This document shows, piece by piece, positions 36,525 through 48,100 of a stretch of 64,000 nucleotides of DNA. Positions within the stretch are counted from its first letter, which is position 1. Each line of letters opens with the position of its first letter. Position numbers and translations under genes: made by a program. The notes beneath the pieces were generated by a model. The model saw nothing but the letters and a program-made list of their open reading frames with translations, was not told where the DNA came from and searched no databases. This DNA comes from Hypsibius dujardini (taxonomy: Eukaryota; Tardigrada; Eutardigrada; Parachela; Hypsibiidae): NCBI GenBank assembly GCA_001579985.1, contig LRSR01012530.1, positions 1-64,000 on the forward strand, read 5' to 3'.

Positions 36525-37466
36525 ATGGAATTCATCGGTAAATCAGCATCTTTTGTGCTGGTCATACTGTCACTCCAAATCTACGGTAATTAGGCGTACT
36601 GAAATACTATTCCGGGTATATGGTTTCAGAAAGATTCTGCACTGGTTAAATACTAATGGTATTCAAATTTCGCTTATTTGCAGCGATTATTTCGCTAATT
36701 CAAATTCACCAATCTCCCTGATTTTGAAGATAAGCGAGAAAAGCAGCCAGGGAGCTGCTTTTCTCGGTTATCTGCTCGCTAATTGTGTGCATCTGTCTTG
36801 TGAGTGATCCATGTGAATTGAGATAAGCGAAGGAGACACAGCCTAAAGTAAGCCAGGGGGCGTGTCCTCGTATCACCGTTGCAAGAGCGTGCAAAATCAG
36901 GGAGATTGGCGAGTTTAATTTAGCGAAACAATCGCTGCAAATAAGCGAACTTTGAATACCCTTACTGTATATCAATTTATTTGACAGACCCAGCGGCAGC
37001 AGTCAAAATCAAGTGTTACTCCTGTGAGGCCAGACGAGACTTTGGGAATCCCGATGTACAGAGCGGACCGTGTTGGGATGGCACCTTCAACCGCACCAGG
37101 GTTAAAACGGTCGATTGCAACGGCCGTTGTTTTACGAACCTTGCCGTCGATATCAATCCACGTAAGTATTAGCCCATTTCACAATTCGCCAAAGTTTGAG
37201 GAAACCATTTTCCCGTTGAATTGTTTTGTTTTTTTATGCCTTTAGCCTACCGGGACCAGGTGATCCTGCGCGGTTGCGACAGTCCATGGCGTTCACCCTG
37301 TAGCAATCCCGAAAAGGACTTTCGGTGCTACCCAGTAGTAACAATGTGTGACGAGGATTTATGCAACGACGGAATTCCACCAAAATCAGCTGCCCCTCCA
37401 ATGGGATTCTTTCTCGCATCTTGCGGCCTTCTTATGTTTAGTGGGATAGCGCTTTTGTCGGTGTAG
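36525..37466 (+). CDS. Ly6/LU-domain GPI-anchored surface protein, copy B (intact)
   Basis: Exons 36525-36585, 36988-37161 and 37246-37466 join in phase into 151 residues. A signal peptide (MEFIGKSASFVLVILSLQIY) is followed by the LU domain, which starts KCYSCEA and ends with the hallmark MCDEDLCND. Cysteines at 30, 33, 49, 64, 68, 89, 97, 106, 113 and 118 give ten residues, enough for the five disulfides of a three-finger fold. There is an N-glycosylation sequon NRT near residue 55. The tail (about 127-151) is hydrophobic and uncharged, typical of a GPI-attachment signal. Ly6 proteins act on the outer cell surface as receptor modulators or adhesion factors. The partner here is unknown. It is the only one of five plus-strand Ly6 copies in the window with all exons whole. 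Intron 1 contains a MITE-like insertion. Confidence 0.92.
36658..36960. mobile_element. MITE-like element in Ly6 B intron 1
   Basis: Terminal inverted repeats of about 70 bp begin GGTATTCAAATTTCGCTTAT and end GCGAACTTTGAATACC. The paralogous intron of copy C (about 38600) is uninterrupted, giving the empty site. TACT occurs at both junctions and may be the target duplication. An inner perfect hairpin (GAGAAAAGCAGC and its complement) lies near 36735-36765. Confidence 0.88.
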
Positions 37467-38167
37467 AACCTCATTGAATAACTGCCATCATGGAACCGCA
37501 ACAGCCCAGCAGCTTATCCATATCAACTTTCGCTCCTCCGTTTTGCTTGTAAATTTTTGTATTTTGAGCAAATCGAATTCAATGACATTGAAGAGCCCCG
37601 CACGAACAAAACGAACTCTGTCGATTCATATAAAATTGGCTTGACCTGTTTAGTTTTTACCTCTGAGACGCTAAAAAGAGAGAAGTATTTTCCCCTAAAC
37701 ATATAGGAAGATCCGTGTTGATTTTAGCTAGCTTTCCTCTTCACAGCGGCTTTTCTCAACTCTCGAATGATGATAGACGAAATACTCTGTAACTGTGTGA
37801 CCCTGTAGTTTCTATATTGAATCAATAACAACTAACCGCGTTTGTTGCTGCGCCGATAAGACGAGAACTGTAAAGCACACGCAGAAAAAACCTCCTTAAA
37901 CGAAGCGAACGGTTCACTCAAGATCAGTCTCAGAGTTTGCTTGTTGGTTCGGCTGTCCCGGACGTGAAAGATGAATAGCAACCCGACTCATTTCATTTTC
38001 ACGAAGATGTTTTCACGAATCGCTTGTACACCGGACGTTGGATGACCCGTAGTCCGACTCATTCGGTATCCCCGGCCTTGACACCGTGCCACCTTACTCA
38101 TTCGTTCTCCGGATATTGACTAACCGGGATGTCGCTTAATCGGCATATCTAAGTTTCAGTTCTTCGT

Positions 38168-38200
38168 CAGTTCAGTTCAGTTCAGTTCAGTTCAGTTCTG
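38168..38200. repeat. (CAGTT)n pentanucleotide repeat
   Basis: About six perfect copies of CAGTT in the upstream region of Ly6 copy C. Other Ly6 upstream regions have at most one or two units here. Confidence 0.9.
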
Positions 38201-38483
38201 GTGCACTGCACAGGGCGGCATTTTCAACCCAGCTGCTACTAAACGGTCGCTCGATAATCCCAACGAACCATCATGAACGGAAATGACACCATGTTGCTCA
38301 TTAGCACGACGACAATTAACCATCCTGCCCTTACAATAGCTTATTCTATCGTTTTCGACATAAATAGCTCTTGTTTTGACTCCTTTGTTGTGGCCCGTTT
38401 TTCCCTCTCTTTAGTGGATCCTTCAAGAAGCATCTTTTCGATACAGTTATCTGCCAAGGCATAACTCTTTTACAAAAAGAAGT

Positions 38484-39123
38484 ATGGAATTCATCGGTAA
38501 ATTAACATCTCTTGTGCTAGTCATATTGTCACTCCTACCTTACGGTAATTGTGCGTACTGAAATACTATTCCGGGTATACGGTTTTAGAAAGATTCTGCA
38601 CTGGTTCCATACTGTAGATCAATTTATTCGACAGACACAGTGGCAGCAGTCAAGGTCAAGTGTTACTCCTGTGAGGCCAGATGAAACTTTGAGAATCCTG
38701 ACGTACTGAGCGGACCGTGTTGGGATGGGACCTTCAATCGCAGCAGAATTAATACGGTCGATTGCGACAGCCGTTGTTTTACGAACCTCGCCGTCGATAT
38801 CAATCCACGTAAGTATTAGCCCCCCCCCCCCCCGCCCCTGGGAGTCTCAATTTGCCGGAGTTTGAGGAAACTGTTTCTCTGTTGAGTTGTCATGTTTTTT
38901 TGTCTTCAGCCTACCGAGACCAGGTGATCCTGCGCGGTTGCGACAATAACAGGATTTCACCCTGTAGCAGTTTCGAAAGGGGCTTTCGGTGCTACCCAAT
39001 AGTAACAAGGTGTGACGGGGACTTATGCAACGACGGCATCCCACCAAAATAAGCGGCCCATACAACAGGATTCCTTCTGGCATTGCTGCTTATGTTTAGT
39101 GAGATAGCGCTTTTGTCGGTGTA
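38484..39123 (+). pseudogene. Ly6/LU-domain gene, copy C, with premature stops
   Basis: All three exons and their splice sites are recognisable: signal peptide from 38484, exon 2 from about 38633, exon 3 from about 38911. A TGA at 38682-38684 in exon 2 and a TAA in exon 3 right after GIPPK stop it; the latter lies before the GPI signal. A poly-C run (about 38820) sits just after the exon 2 donor. It is a tandem duplicate of copy B. Confidence 0.88.
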
Positions 39124-41196
39124 GAACCTCATTGAATCAACTTTTGATGAGGTCCCGAGCTGCCTTTTCTGTTATATGTATAAGACATATACTGTATGAT
39201 CCATCAAAACGACTATATTTATTAATGGTATATAAAGTTATTACCTCTACTAATTACGGTACACTGCGTGCATATGCTCATGCCATCACGTTTATTTTTT
39301 AACGTAGTTACTGGTCATGTCGTCCACTTATACTGCGGGAACAGGGAAAGGGAATGGTGGAACTTTCTGGTTCTCATCATCTTCCTCTGCTAGCTGATTT
39401 ATTTTATACTTATTGTTTTTAAATTCTGTCTTTTATTATCAATATGAGATACGGTTTTTAGGTAAATGTTTTTGCAGTAAGTTCTTTCAATTTAATTCTT
39501 TCTATCAAATTCTTTCTACTAACAATATAAGTGCCTTAATTTCTAAATTGGACAAACTTTGCAAACTTCACACAGGTGCTTCACATCATAACCTCGCAGC
39601 GTTTTTATACTTTTGATGGCGTTTTGATGGACCCAACTAGTATTCTTATGCCTTTAGGAGACGAACTGCCGTCCCCAAACGCTGACCAACTGGGATAAGC
39701 TTATCCCGGCTCATTGAGTCCTAGTTTTAAAACTAGTTCGCCGTATCAGTGTAGCATGCTTCTCTGGCTAAAAGTTTTAGGGAACGTCACCCCATTTATT
39801 GTGAAGAATCTATTCGTCATTTAAACCAATTGTATTCCTATTCTAGTAACCCAACCTCAGATGAATTAAGAAAAAAATTTGATTCGAAGAATCTGTTTGC
39901 CAAGTAATAAAAAAACCATCTTGCGGGAGGCATGCAGCGGAAGACTGAACAAATCCTGTCCCCAATTTTTTCACTTTAATAGTTTTATTGAAAACTGGCC
40001 TAAAAGCTAAAACAGTCAAAAGAATCTAGGATCATTGCTTCTTCAAAAAATAATAAAAAGAGACTTTAGATCTCTTGTCACAGCACCGATCAAATAAGAT
40101 TTTTATGTTGAGGGAGAAGGCTTTTCGGACTGCCAAATGTGGGGCGTATAATTGAATTTGATCGGCTCTGTGCTTCCTTATTTGATTTTCCATTTCTGAA
40201 ATTTAAAGGGCTTTTTCTTTCAATCGGGAGATTTTTTTAAATTTTTTTGTTGAAATGTAAAACTCAAATTATCTGCTGATGACGCCTCAGATTATTTCAG
40301 ACTGCACGAACCTTCGCTGACTTCCCAAAATTCCTTCTTGGCCAACTTGGCAGTAAACGAATTACACTCACTTTTTTAAACGTATCATATGCGCAAGCAC
40401 CAATCGAAACTCTTTGTCATTGCAAACGAAGATAAAAAGTTTTGGGGAAGAAACGAGATGGTTGAATTCAGGTCGCTCAGATGCTTCTGCGATGCTAAAC
40501 GATCTCAGAAAGTTTTCATACCCATACCTTTGCTGAAATCCATTTTGCTTTTTGACGAACGAAAGTGCACCAAATAAATTGCTGGTCTTTGAAAGAGGTA
40601 AACGAGAAGAAATGGATATTAAGGCGCGGAGGGTACGGATATATTTCGAGAGTACATTTTGTGGGAGAATTCTGAAGTGATAAAAAATCTTCCACGGAAA
40701 AATCTCAATAAAGGGACATCAATAGATAACCCTGCTCCTCCCAAAAATGTTTGGTGCACACTAATAAAATATCGGTTGAGTGAAAGACTATTTAAAAATT
40801 AAAAGATGATAACCACGCGGCTGAAAAAGTGTGATTAGCTATGGAACAGCTGACTGCGTGTGTAAGCTGCCAACTGGCCTGCATCTCTCGCATCTCTCTC
40901 GCCCCTGTTCTTCGTCGCATGCCCTATTTATTTTTTGTCTAGGTCATTGGTCTCCCCTCTATCCTTCTGCATGGACGAAATTTCTCTACCTGCTCTATCC
41001 TAGTTTATAAAACGGGGTGTCAAGACTTTCAGTTTTGCCCTTTGTATACCCAAATATGACCATCCCGCCCTCGCATTCGCTTAATAATTGACTTAAGTGT
41101 TAATATACAATAACATCCTGTTTTGGGTTCCTCTACTGCATGTTGCTAATTTTATCCCCAGTTTAGGTGCATCTTCCAAGACATTACTACTTTACA
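39124..41196. other. No gene recognised between Ly6 copies C and D
   Basis: AT-rich sequence with scattered short frames (for example 39413-39616 and 40389-40577) lacking splice or family support. The first ~250 bases match Ly6 3' flanks elsewhere (about 23150 and 53760). A promoter-like stretch with TTTATAAAACGGGG near 41005 precedes the relic Ly6 D. Confidence 0.4.
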
Positions 41197-42150
41197 ATGC
41201 TATGTACAGAAATCATCAGGAAATCAGCATATGTTCTACTCATACTATCACTCCAAACTACGGTAACTACACTGAAATACTGACTAAGCGGTCGCAAAAC
41301 GATTCTGGTTCCATATTCTACTAATATCTTTCTATTCCAGAGTTATCGACAGTCAAGGTCACATGTTACTTCTGTGAAGCCTATCGGGACTTTGAAAATT
41401 CCAGCACACAAAGCGGATCGTGTTGGGAAGGGGCCTTTTAACCGGACAAAGATTGGTACGATGGACTGAATCGATCGTTGCTCCACCAACCTCGCCGATA
41501 ATAAGCAGTATGCGCCATGACACAGAGTCCTTTCCCGACAAAGAAGACACGACGTGCAACTGATTGTGAGATCATGCGTGAGTCACATTAACGACTCACG
41601 AATTCACGAGCAAATCGCCATTTCCGTTTCCTCGTGAAGTTGTGTGCAGCAACACACGAACACACATCACCTGAAGTGTTATCAAATGGTCTGTTCTGTT
41701 TTTGTTCCATAATCAAGCGCCTCGTGTCTTCGTGTCAATGTGTCGAGGAAAGGAGTTTGTCATGGCGCATATTGCTTAATATCAATCCACATACCGGTAA
41801 GTGCGAAATTTACATGTGGCTTGAATTTGTCGCGATAGTCGAATTAAAATTGATGCTTGCTCTTGACTTTGAGGGAAGTGACACGTTCAGTTCTGGCAAT
41901 GCGACTTCCCTGCTTTCATAGCCCAGCGAGGCCAGATGATCATGCGCGGTTGCGACAGTCCAAAGAGCTCGCCTTTTAGCAAGTACGAAAAGGGATTTGA
42001 GGCTTGCGCACAATAACAAGCTGTGACCGGGACTTGTGCAACGACGAGAGTTCACCAAAACCAGATGTCCCTTCAGCAGAATCACTTCTACAATCGTGTT
42101 GCCTTTTATTCCTGAGCGAAATATCGATATTTTTAGCTTTCTTGGGTCGA
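41197..42150 (+). pseudogene. Ly6/LU-domain gene, copy D, strongly decayed
   Basis: Fragments match the other copies in order: a signal-peptide-like stretch near 41200-41265, an exon 2 relic with TGTTACTTCTGTGAAGCC near 41365, and an exon 3 relic with ATGATCATGCGCGGTTGCGA near 41935 followed by TGTGACCGGGACTTGTGCAA. Frameshifts and stops interrupt each. It is the oldest-looking Ly6 copy in the window. Confidence 0.75.
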
Positions 42151-42895
42151 GTTTCGCAAAATGCCTCGCCTTTAATTTTTAAATTGCATTTCAATAATAA
42201 GGATGATTTGTAAATATTATTTTATGGGCAAAGCTACAAAAACTTTTTTTTGGCAAAATTTTAAATTCGGAAAGAACCCTGCACAATTTCTTTTTCCTAA
42301 TTTAATTTTAAAATCTTCGAGTTTTGAGAAAGTTTATTCTCACGATTTTGCCATTACTAATAGAAAACAATAAAACTGGAGACATTTTGCAATCCCCCTC
42401 TGCAAATTGTCCGAAATTAGAGCGTATGGAATTAATTTGGATAAGAGGAGTAATCTGTCACAAAAGCATTAACAATTTACGATACAACGTCACAGTTTTG
42501 CGGCAAAAATGTGGTAACTTTTTTTGAGCGAAAAAATATTCAGATTTCGACATATTTAGCCATCTGCAGCACTCGGCGACTTCGACGATCAAACTCAGTG
42601 ATCTTGAGAAAGTCATCTATGCGTTAGCTCGTGTAATTGATGGGAACCGCTATCACTTTCCGCTTGATTACGCCTTTTCACCTTATCAAGGATGCGCAAC
42701 AGCCGCATTCGGTATTCCATATTCGACAGTAGAAGGATGCACTGTAATTATAAGATACAGAACAAATTTTGTTCATTCAATATACAGTGTACAGGGCAAT
42801 GAAAATGTCGGATAAACTGTAATGCAAAATTGATTTCAAAAGATTCTAAAGAAAATCCTAGTGTAAAGTTTTAGTAACTATTTAAAGTCAAGTAC
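42151..42895. other. Intergenic, nothing recognised
   Basis: AT-rich DNA without a supported exon, RNA gene or repeat. Confidence 0.4.
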
Positions 42896-43290
42896 AAGTG
42901 CGAGTACAAAAGCTGAAATTTTTTTACAATATGTGTCATCATGTTCAATAATATAGCACACACTTTAAGGACTAAATAAAGCTAAAGTAAAAAATGTTTA
43001 GTAATTAATTTTCAATTGACTAAAAAACACAATTAGTTACCCGCCTTTTGTTTCTGCCGTTCTGTAATCGAGATAATTTACAGTAAAATGTCATCAAACT
43101 CTTAGGACTGAACAAAACTAAACAACAAAAATATATTTACGTATTAATTCTCATTTAACTAAAACACAATAAAATATCATGTAACTATTAGGACTGAGTA
43201 AAGCTAAACTAAAAACTATTTACTAATTAGTATTTATATAATTAAAACACAATTAGTTTATTTAGACTTTGGTTTCTGCCGTTCTTAAAT
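42895..43290. repeat. Degenerate AT-rich tandem repeat, about three units
   Basis: Units of roughly 100-140 bases share the order GGACTGA(A/G)(C/T)AAA(A/G)CTAAA, then (T/A)TTAGTATT-like AT blocks, then AACACAATTAGTT, and in two units TTTCTGCCGTTCT. A similar AT-rich block lies at about 33400-33550 within rGC2 intron 15. Confidence 0.65.
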
Positions 43291-43315
43291 TGAATTATCT
43301 AGCGTACGCAAAAAT

Positions 43316-43502
43316 GGTAGATACAATCAACGACAAGACAGAGTACAGCGGAGCGTCCGGGGTATAGGCAAAAGAGGCGGAGCAGGAGGTGGTCAGTTGT
43401 TGATTGTTCAATTGTTTGAGAACGACCCACTGCTCCGCCCCTTTGCCCATTCCCCAGACCCTCCAGGGTACTCAGTCTTGTCGTTGACCGTATGCACTTA
43501 CA
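43316..43502. mobile_element. MITE-like element related to the one at 1692
   Basis: TCAACGACAAGACAGAGTAC on the left is answered by the inverse on the right (GTACTCAGTCTTGTCGTTGA). Inner GGCAAAAGAGGCGGAGCAG arms and a TTGATTGTTCAATTG core resemble 1692-1928. The ends are approximate. Confidence 0.75.
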
Positions 43503-43626
43503 GGTGTGAATGTATAATGACTTGTTGACGCCACCTGCAGCCATAATCCACTAATCGAATTGGCATCCAATAATCACGAAAACTTCCACACCATTCTGGC
43601 CAAACGTCTACATGCAACTCACGTGT

Positions 43627-44494
43627 GAACGTTTTCAGCTGTCGAATTCAGAACCGTTTCGTTTTTTTCATTCAGGTCTAATTTAGTGATGAATATGAAA
43701 ATTTATTTTGCCGGTCAAGCTAAAAAAACTTTTTGTCGGTGAATTTTCAAAGTTGGCAGTTGTCTCAATAGAGTTGCTGATGTGTACCGTCAATTGATTG
43801 TTTGATTGAAATTGTGGGCAGACTGTTAGGTTGATTGTTGATTGATTGGCGTATATTTTGTCATAATGGTATGGCTACTCATTGATTGCTTGATTACGTC
43901 CTTTAGCATCGTCATTCAGTTGATTGTTGATTGACACTATACCCGCACTTTGGTGTTCACTCAAGCTAAAACCAAAAAGTTAGTCAATCAACAATCAACC
44001 GAATGAACAGCACATGGCTTTCAATCAAGCGATCGGTTGACGGCAATTGTTTCAACAGACTTGCTGCCGTGTGCCGTCGATTGATTGCTTGATTGAAAGG
44101 TATGTGCTGTTCATTTGGTTGATTGTTGATTGACTAACTTTTTGGTTGTAGTTTGAGTGAACACCAAAGTGCAGATGTGGTGTCAATCAACAATCAACTG
44201 AATGACAATGCTGAAGAACGTAATCAAGCATTCAATGAGCAGCCAAACCACTATGACAAAATATACGCCAATCAATCAACAATCAACCTAACAGTCTGCC
44301 CACAATTTCAATCAAACAATCAATTGACGGTATACATCAGCAAGTCTATTGAGACAACTGCCAACTTTGAAAATTCACCGACAAAAAGTTTTTTTAGCTT
44401 GACCGGCAAATAAATTTTCATATTCATCACTAAATTAGATCTGAATAAAAAAAATATTTTGGAACGGTTCTGAATTCGACAGCTGAAAACGTTC
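43627..44494. repeat. 868-bp near-perfect palindrome (foldback-type element)
   Basis: Two arms of about 430 bases meet near 44060. The outer ends are GAACGTTTTCAGCTGTCGAA and its inverse at 44494. Matching pairs continue through TTTGCCGGTCAAGCTAAAA and CACTTTGGTGTTCACTCAA to the centre. TGATTGTTGATTGA words recur in the arms. Sequence that resumes at about 44500 is homologous to GPCR exon 3 flanks in other units, so the palindrome sits at the left edge of unit 3. An 86-residue ORF at 44153 is incidental. Confidence 0.92.
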
Positions 44495-44540
44495 CCAAGT
44501 CAGTATTATGATTGAGTGTTACTCTTTTTGCGGTATCCAG

Positions 44541-44687
44541 ATCATCTCCCTGGCGCTTAATGCGGATTATCAACGAGGTGTCCAAAAGATCGTCAGCAAA
44601 TTATGCGGTCGAAGCAGCCAAAGGAGTGAAACTAATCTTTTAGAGATGCAGCAGCCATGGAAAAAAGCATCGCACAGCCGATTTTAA
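44541..44687 (+). pseudogene. Orphan copy of GPCR exon 3, frame intact
   Basis: Exactly 147 bases like 12479-12625, with a GCGGTATCCAG acceptor and a stop in the same place. It encodes IISLALNADYQRGVQKIVSK and a tail ending KKASHSRF. No GPCR exon 1 or 2 lies upstream in this unit, so it is a fragment although open. Confidence 0.85.
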
Positions 44688-45111
44688 AGCCAAACAAGGA
44701 TTGCTTTGTGTGCCAAAAACATGGCTTCGACACAAAATATTCAAATGCACACAGGATTACACCAAGTGGTATACCCACCTCTTAGTCGACGATGGGTGTT
44801 ATGGAACCGTATTACTGTTCAAACAGATGCTTAGCTCATCCGTCATGATTCGGAAGGGAACTCTTTGGAAATGCTTTGTCAACCGTCCGGTGCATGCGTT
44901 TAGAGTAAACATTTAACACAAAAACGGGGAAGACGAGCAACTGGAGTACCATTTCAGGAGCTGTATAAAAATCAGTGCTTCCGGGGTGTTCAATTTCAAT
45001 TCTTTTCTGGCGCCCGTGGTTTCGAAAATTTTCGGAATTTTTTATAGGTTTTTTTACATTCGAAATTTTAATACTTTTTTTTGCATTAATGTGCAAGTGA
45101 TCCGACCGACC
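44688..45111 (+). promoter_or_regulatory. Presumptive rGC3 promoter region
   Basis: Shorter than in the other units (about 424 bases against about 690) but homologous over its right half, including the conserved GATCCGACCGACC before the ATG. Confidence 0.45.
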
Positions 45112-48100
45112 ATGCATATCTTGTCTTTGCGACATTTTCTCACTGGGTTGATATTCTCGACGAAAAAATTGACTTTTGCGGGGAACATCACCCTGATATC
45201 GATTGCTGCTTTTGATGACGGACAGACCGATTTCTGGTCCCCAAACCTAATTTTTGACGTCGTCACAAATATGCTGTTTAATAATCTAACTCACATACCG
45301 CTGAGATATCACCGTGATGGTGACTACAGCGCACTGAAGGACAAGCCTAAATTCAATTCAGGCCGTAATCCAGTAGCTGCTGGACCCCCAAGGGACTGTG
45401 AAGCGGGAAATGTTGCCGACTTTTTCTTCAAGTTTTATTATGACCATCAGGAATTGTTCTCCGGTCATCTGGAGCAGCAGTTCACGATCGTTACAATCAA
45501 CGGTAAAGGAATTGGACGAAACGTGTATTTTAATGACCGAAACCCGCAAAAGGAATGTGGCTCTGTACTGTATTAAAGCACAATTGTAAATACAATTCGA
45601 TCTAAGGTCAGGAAGTGGTTATTTTTGTTTTAGACTGCGATGATTCCACGCTTGAAGTTGCCAATTTTATGAGAGGTATGAATTACAAAGGTCTTTTATT
45701 TGCACGCGACCACTTTATTCCAACCCGTTTTTCTCTAATTAAACTTTTTCCCCCCATTCAACTCATGTTCAATCTGAAGAGGTGTTTGATCATCGATTCG
45801 ACACCTTTTGGCTAGGATAGGAGCGATCTTCGAATAAAATCGAGAGGAATTTCAGACCACACTGATTTCATGACACGCTTCAGTATTGAATATTATTATA
45901 GAGTATTGAAAGTATTGAAGTTCCTTGGATACGGTTTGCAACGTATTGTTGTGTTGGAATATTTTTTCATGAAGCAGATAAACAAGTTAGGTAAACTTCA
46001 AATTTAATAAATCGAATTCAGTACTAACCTGAAATTTGTTGATTATAGATGTACTCAATTTTAAAACCCTGTACATTGTCATGATACCATAATAAATATA
46101 TGCCCTTGTAAGAACCATTTTGTGCTCAGACACAAAGGCATTGCTCGCGCTCTCCGTTCCCATCAGCGTCCTCTCTGACATCGATCGCTACCCGACTGTA
46201 CTGAATTTCTTCTCCATGCCGGATGCGTACTTTGTTCACACTGTGGCACTGCTGGCTCAGCGCTTTCGTTGGTCCGGCATCAACGTGTTATGCAATATCG
46301 AGGGTGACTTCGAAGGGAAGCTATGCCAACACTTTGACGAGTTCATGCAAACCAGCGTAGCGAGAAATATGGAAATTCACAAGACCTTCGTCGCACTTAA
46401 ATACGAGGATGAATTGTATGCTAACTTTACACCTGTGTACCCTCACTTTACAAGCCAACGAGGTGAGTATAAGATCGAAATTTTACTTCTTAAAAATCGC
46501 TCGGCTTGACCTAATTTTTTGTCAATCTTCTTTGCGAAGAAAGAATCCCTTTTTTGTGTTGTAAAAAAAACTCAAGCTGGCCGGACTCTAAAACAATCCG
46601 GTCATTGGTTCACAGTTATAATGGTATTGCTTGGACCGTCGCTGCTCCGCACCTTTATGATCGGTGCTCACAGCCGGAATATGACCAATGGAGATTACGT
46701 ATGTGAAGGTCAATGGCGAATTAGTTGATTTGACCTTCACATCAAATGATCATAAGTGGGATGATTTTCCCACAGATTTTTTTGGCATTTGGAATTCTTG
46801 GCATTCCCAGTCAAAACGCTATTTTCTGGAGAAAGAATCAAACCGATGACAAGGTGAGGCAGTTTTATTGACTGTTTCTTTATGGGCATCACACGAATAA
46901 TTGCTAGGGTATTCGACCAATCCCAGTAAACATTTGTTATACAACTTTTCTTACCCGAAAAATTGTCTAGGAAGCCTTCCTGGCTTTCCGGAGCTTGCTA
47001 ATTATTGCGGACAGTGAGGGAGATCACAACGGCCCGCAAGAGGTCAATTGGAAGGTACACGCGGAACTCAAGCGTCGATATAACATCTCGCAAAAAATCG
47101 AAGACGAGGTACAGTAATACCAAATGGGCAGGCTTTTAAGGCCTGTGGGTAAAAACCTTGAAATCAACGGTACAAATCAACTATTCATTTTTCATAATAT
47201 TTAGGATGCAGAAGTACCAGTGAAGCAATACGAAATCTTTTCGATTATAGCTTCGGTTTGTATAGCGTATAGTCGTACACGTATTTGTTATGTATTCGTA
47301 TTTATGTAATACAAGCTCTTTTTGTTTTATATTTTTGGTGATACTAACAAGCAGTTTTCACAGACGTTAAAACGGACTCGCCACTATCTCAACCGCATGA
47401 CGGTCTCAGACTTTGTGAAGGAGTGCTGCAACCAATCGTATAACCTGACTACCCGACAGGTTTACGTGGATCAGTTTGGTTTCCTTCGATCACTGATTGT
47501 TGCAAAGCGGCTTGGTCCTTCCGGGTTGTTTGAGGCAAGTAAACACCGTATGAGGTGAAACTTTTAATTCGGCTAACGGGAAAAATTCATTTTAATTCGT
47601 CGCAAGTGTCGCACTTCTCACTACAAGAATGAACGCACCTGCTGTCAACTGCAATATGCGCCTGTTTTTTCTGACAAGAGTGTGTAGACTGTAAGGTGTG
47701 CAAGTATGCCTCAGCTGAACCTGCGAGTGGCGCCTCTACAGCCTCAATTCCGTTTCTTTTACAGCAAAATTGTTTCTTAATTTTTCAAAACAATCGTCTA
47801 AGCTCTACAAAGGTTTTCCTTCCTCTCTCTCAATCTCCACGTTTTGGAAAATTTTTGTTTGACTTTATCAAAGTTTCAACGTTTGTATCCAAGTCACTGA
47901 CATTGAGGGAGATTGGAACGCAAAGAGCTAGCCGAATTAAACGCGAATTTGCTCGTTAACCGAATAAAACGTTTTACTCGTACTGTACGAATATTATGCC
48001 AGCAAACGATTATAGAAGAACGCTCGTTCTCACAGTCAGTGATCACTTGCAACCTTGTGACTGGGAACGTTGACCTTTTGGAGACCTTCAATTGGTTTGG

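Larger units (their letters stand above)
23241..39150. repeat. Duplicated segment, unit 2
   Basis: Unit 2 holds LU exon copy 2 (-), the GPCR exon 2 copy, an exon 3 remnant, rGC2, and Ly6 copies B and C, with degenerate copy D beyond. The Ly6 portion has itself been tandemly duplicated: the flank beginning near 35550 recurs near 37490. Confidence 0.75.

Noticed and set aside
39413-40577. Short ORFs between Ly6 copies C and D considered as LINE or host gene remains
   Set aside because: No reverse transcriptase, endonuclease or other domain motif could be recognised in any frame.
44153-44413. 86-residue ORF in the palindrome arm
   Set aside because: It depends on the low-complexity CAATCAAC words and has no partner or domain. 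The palindrome itself explains it.
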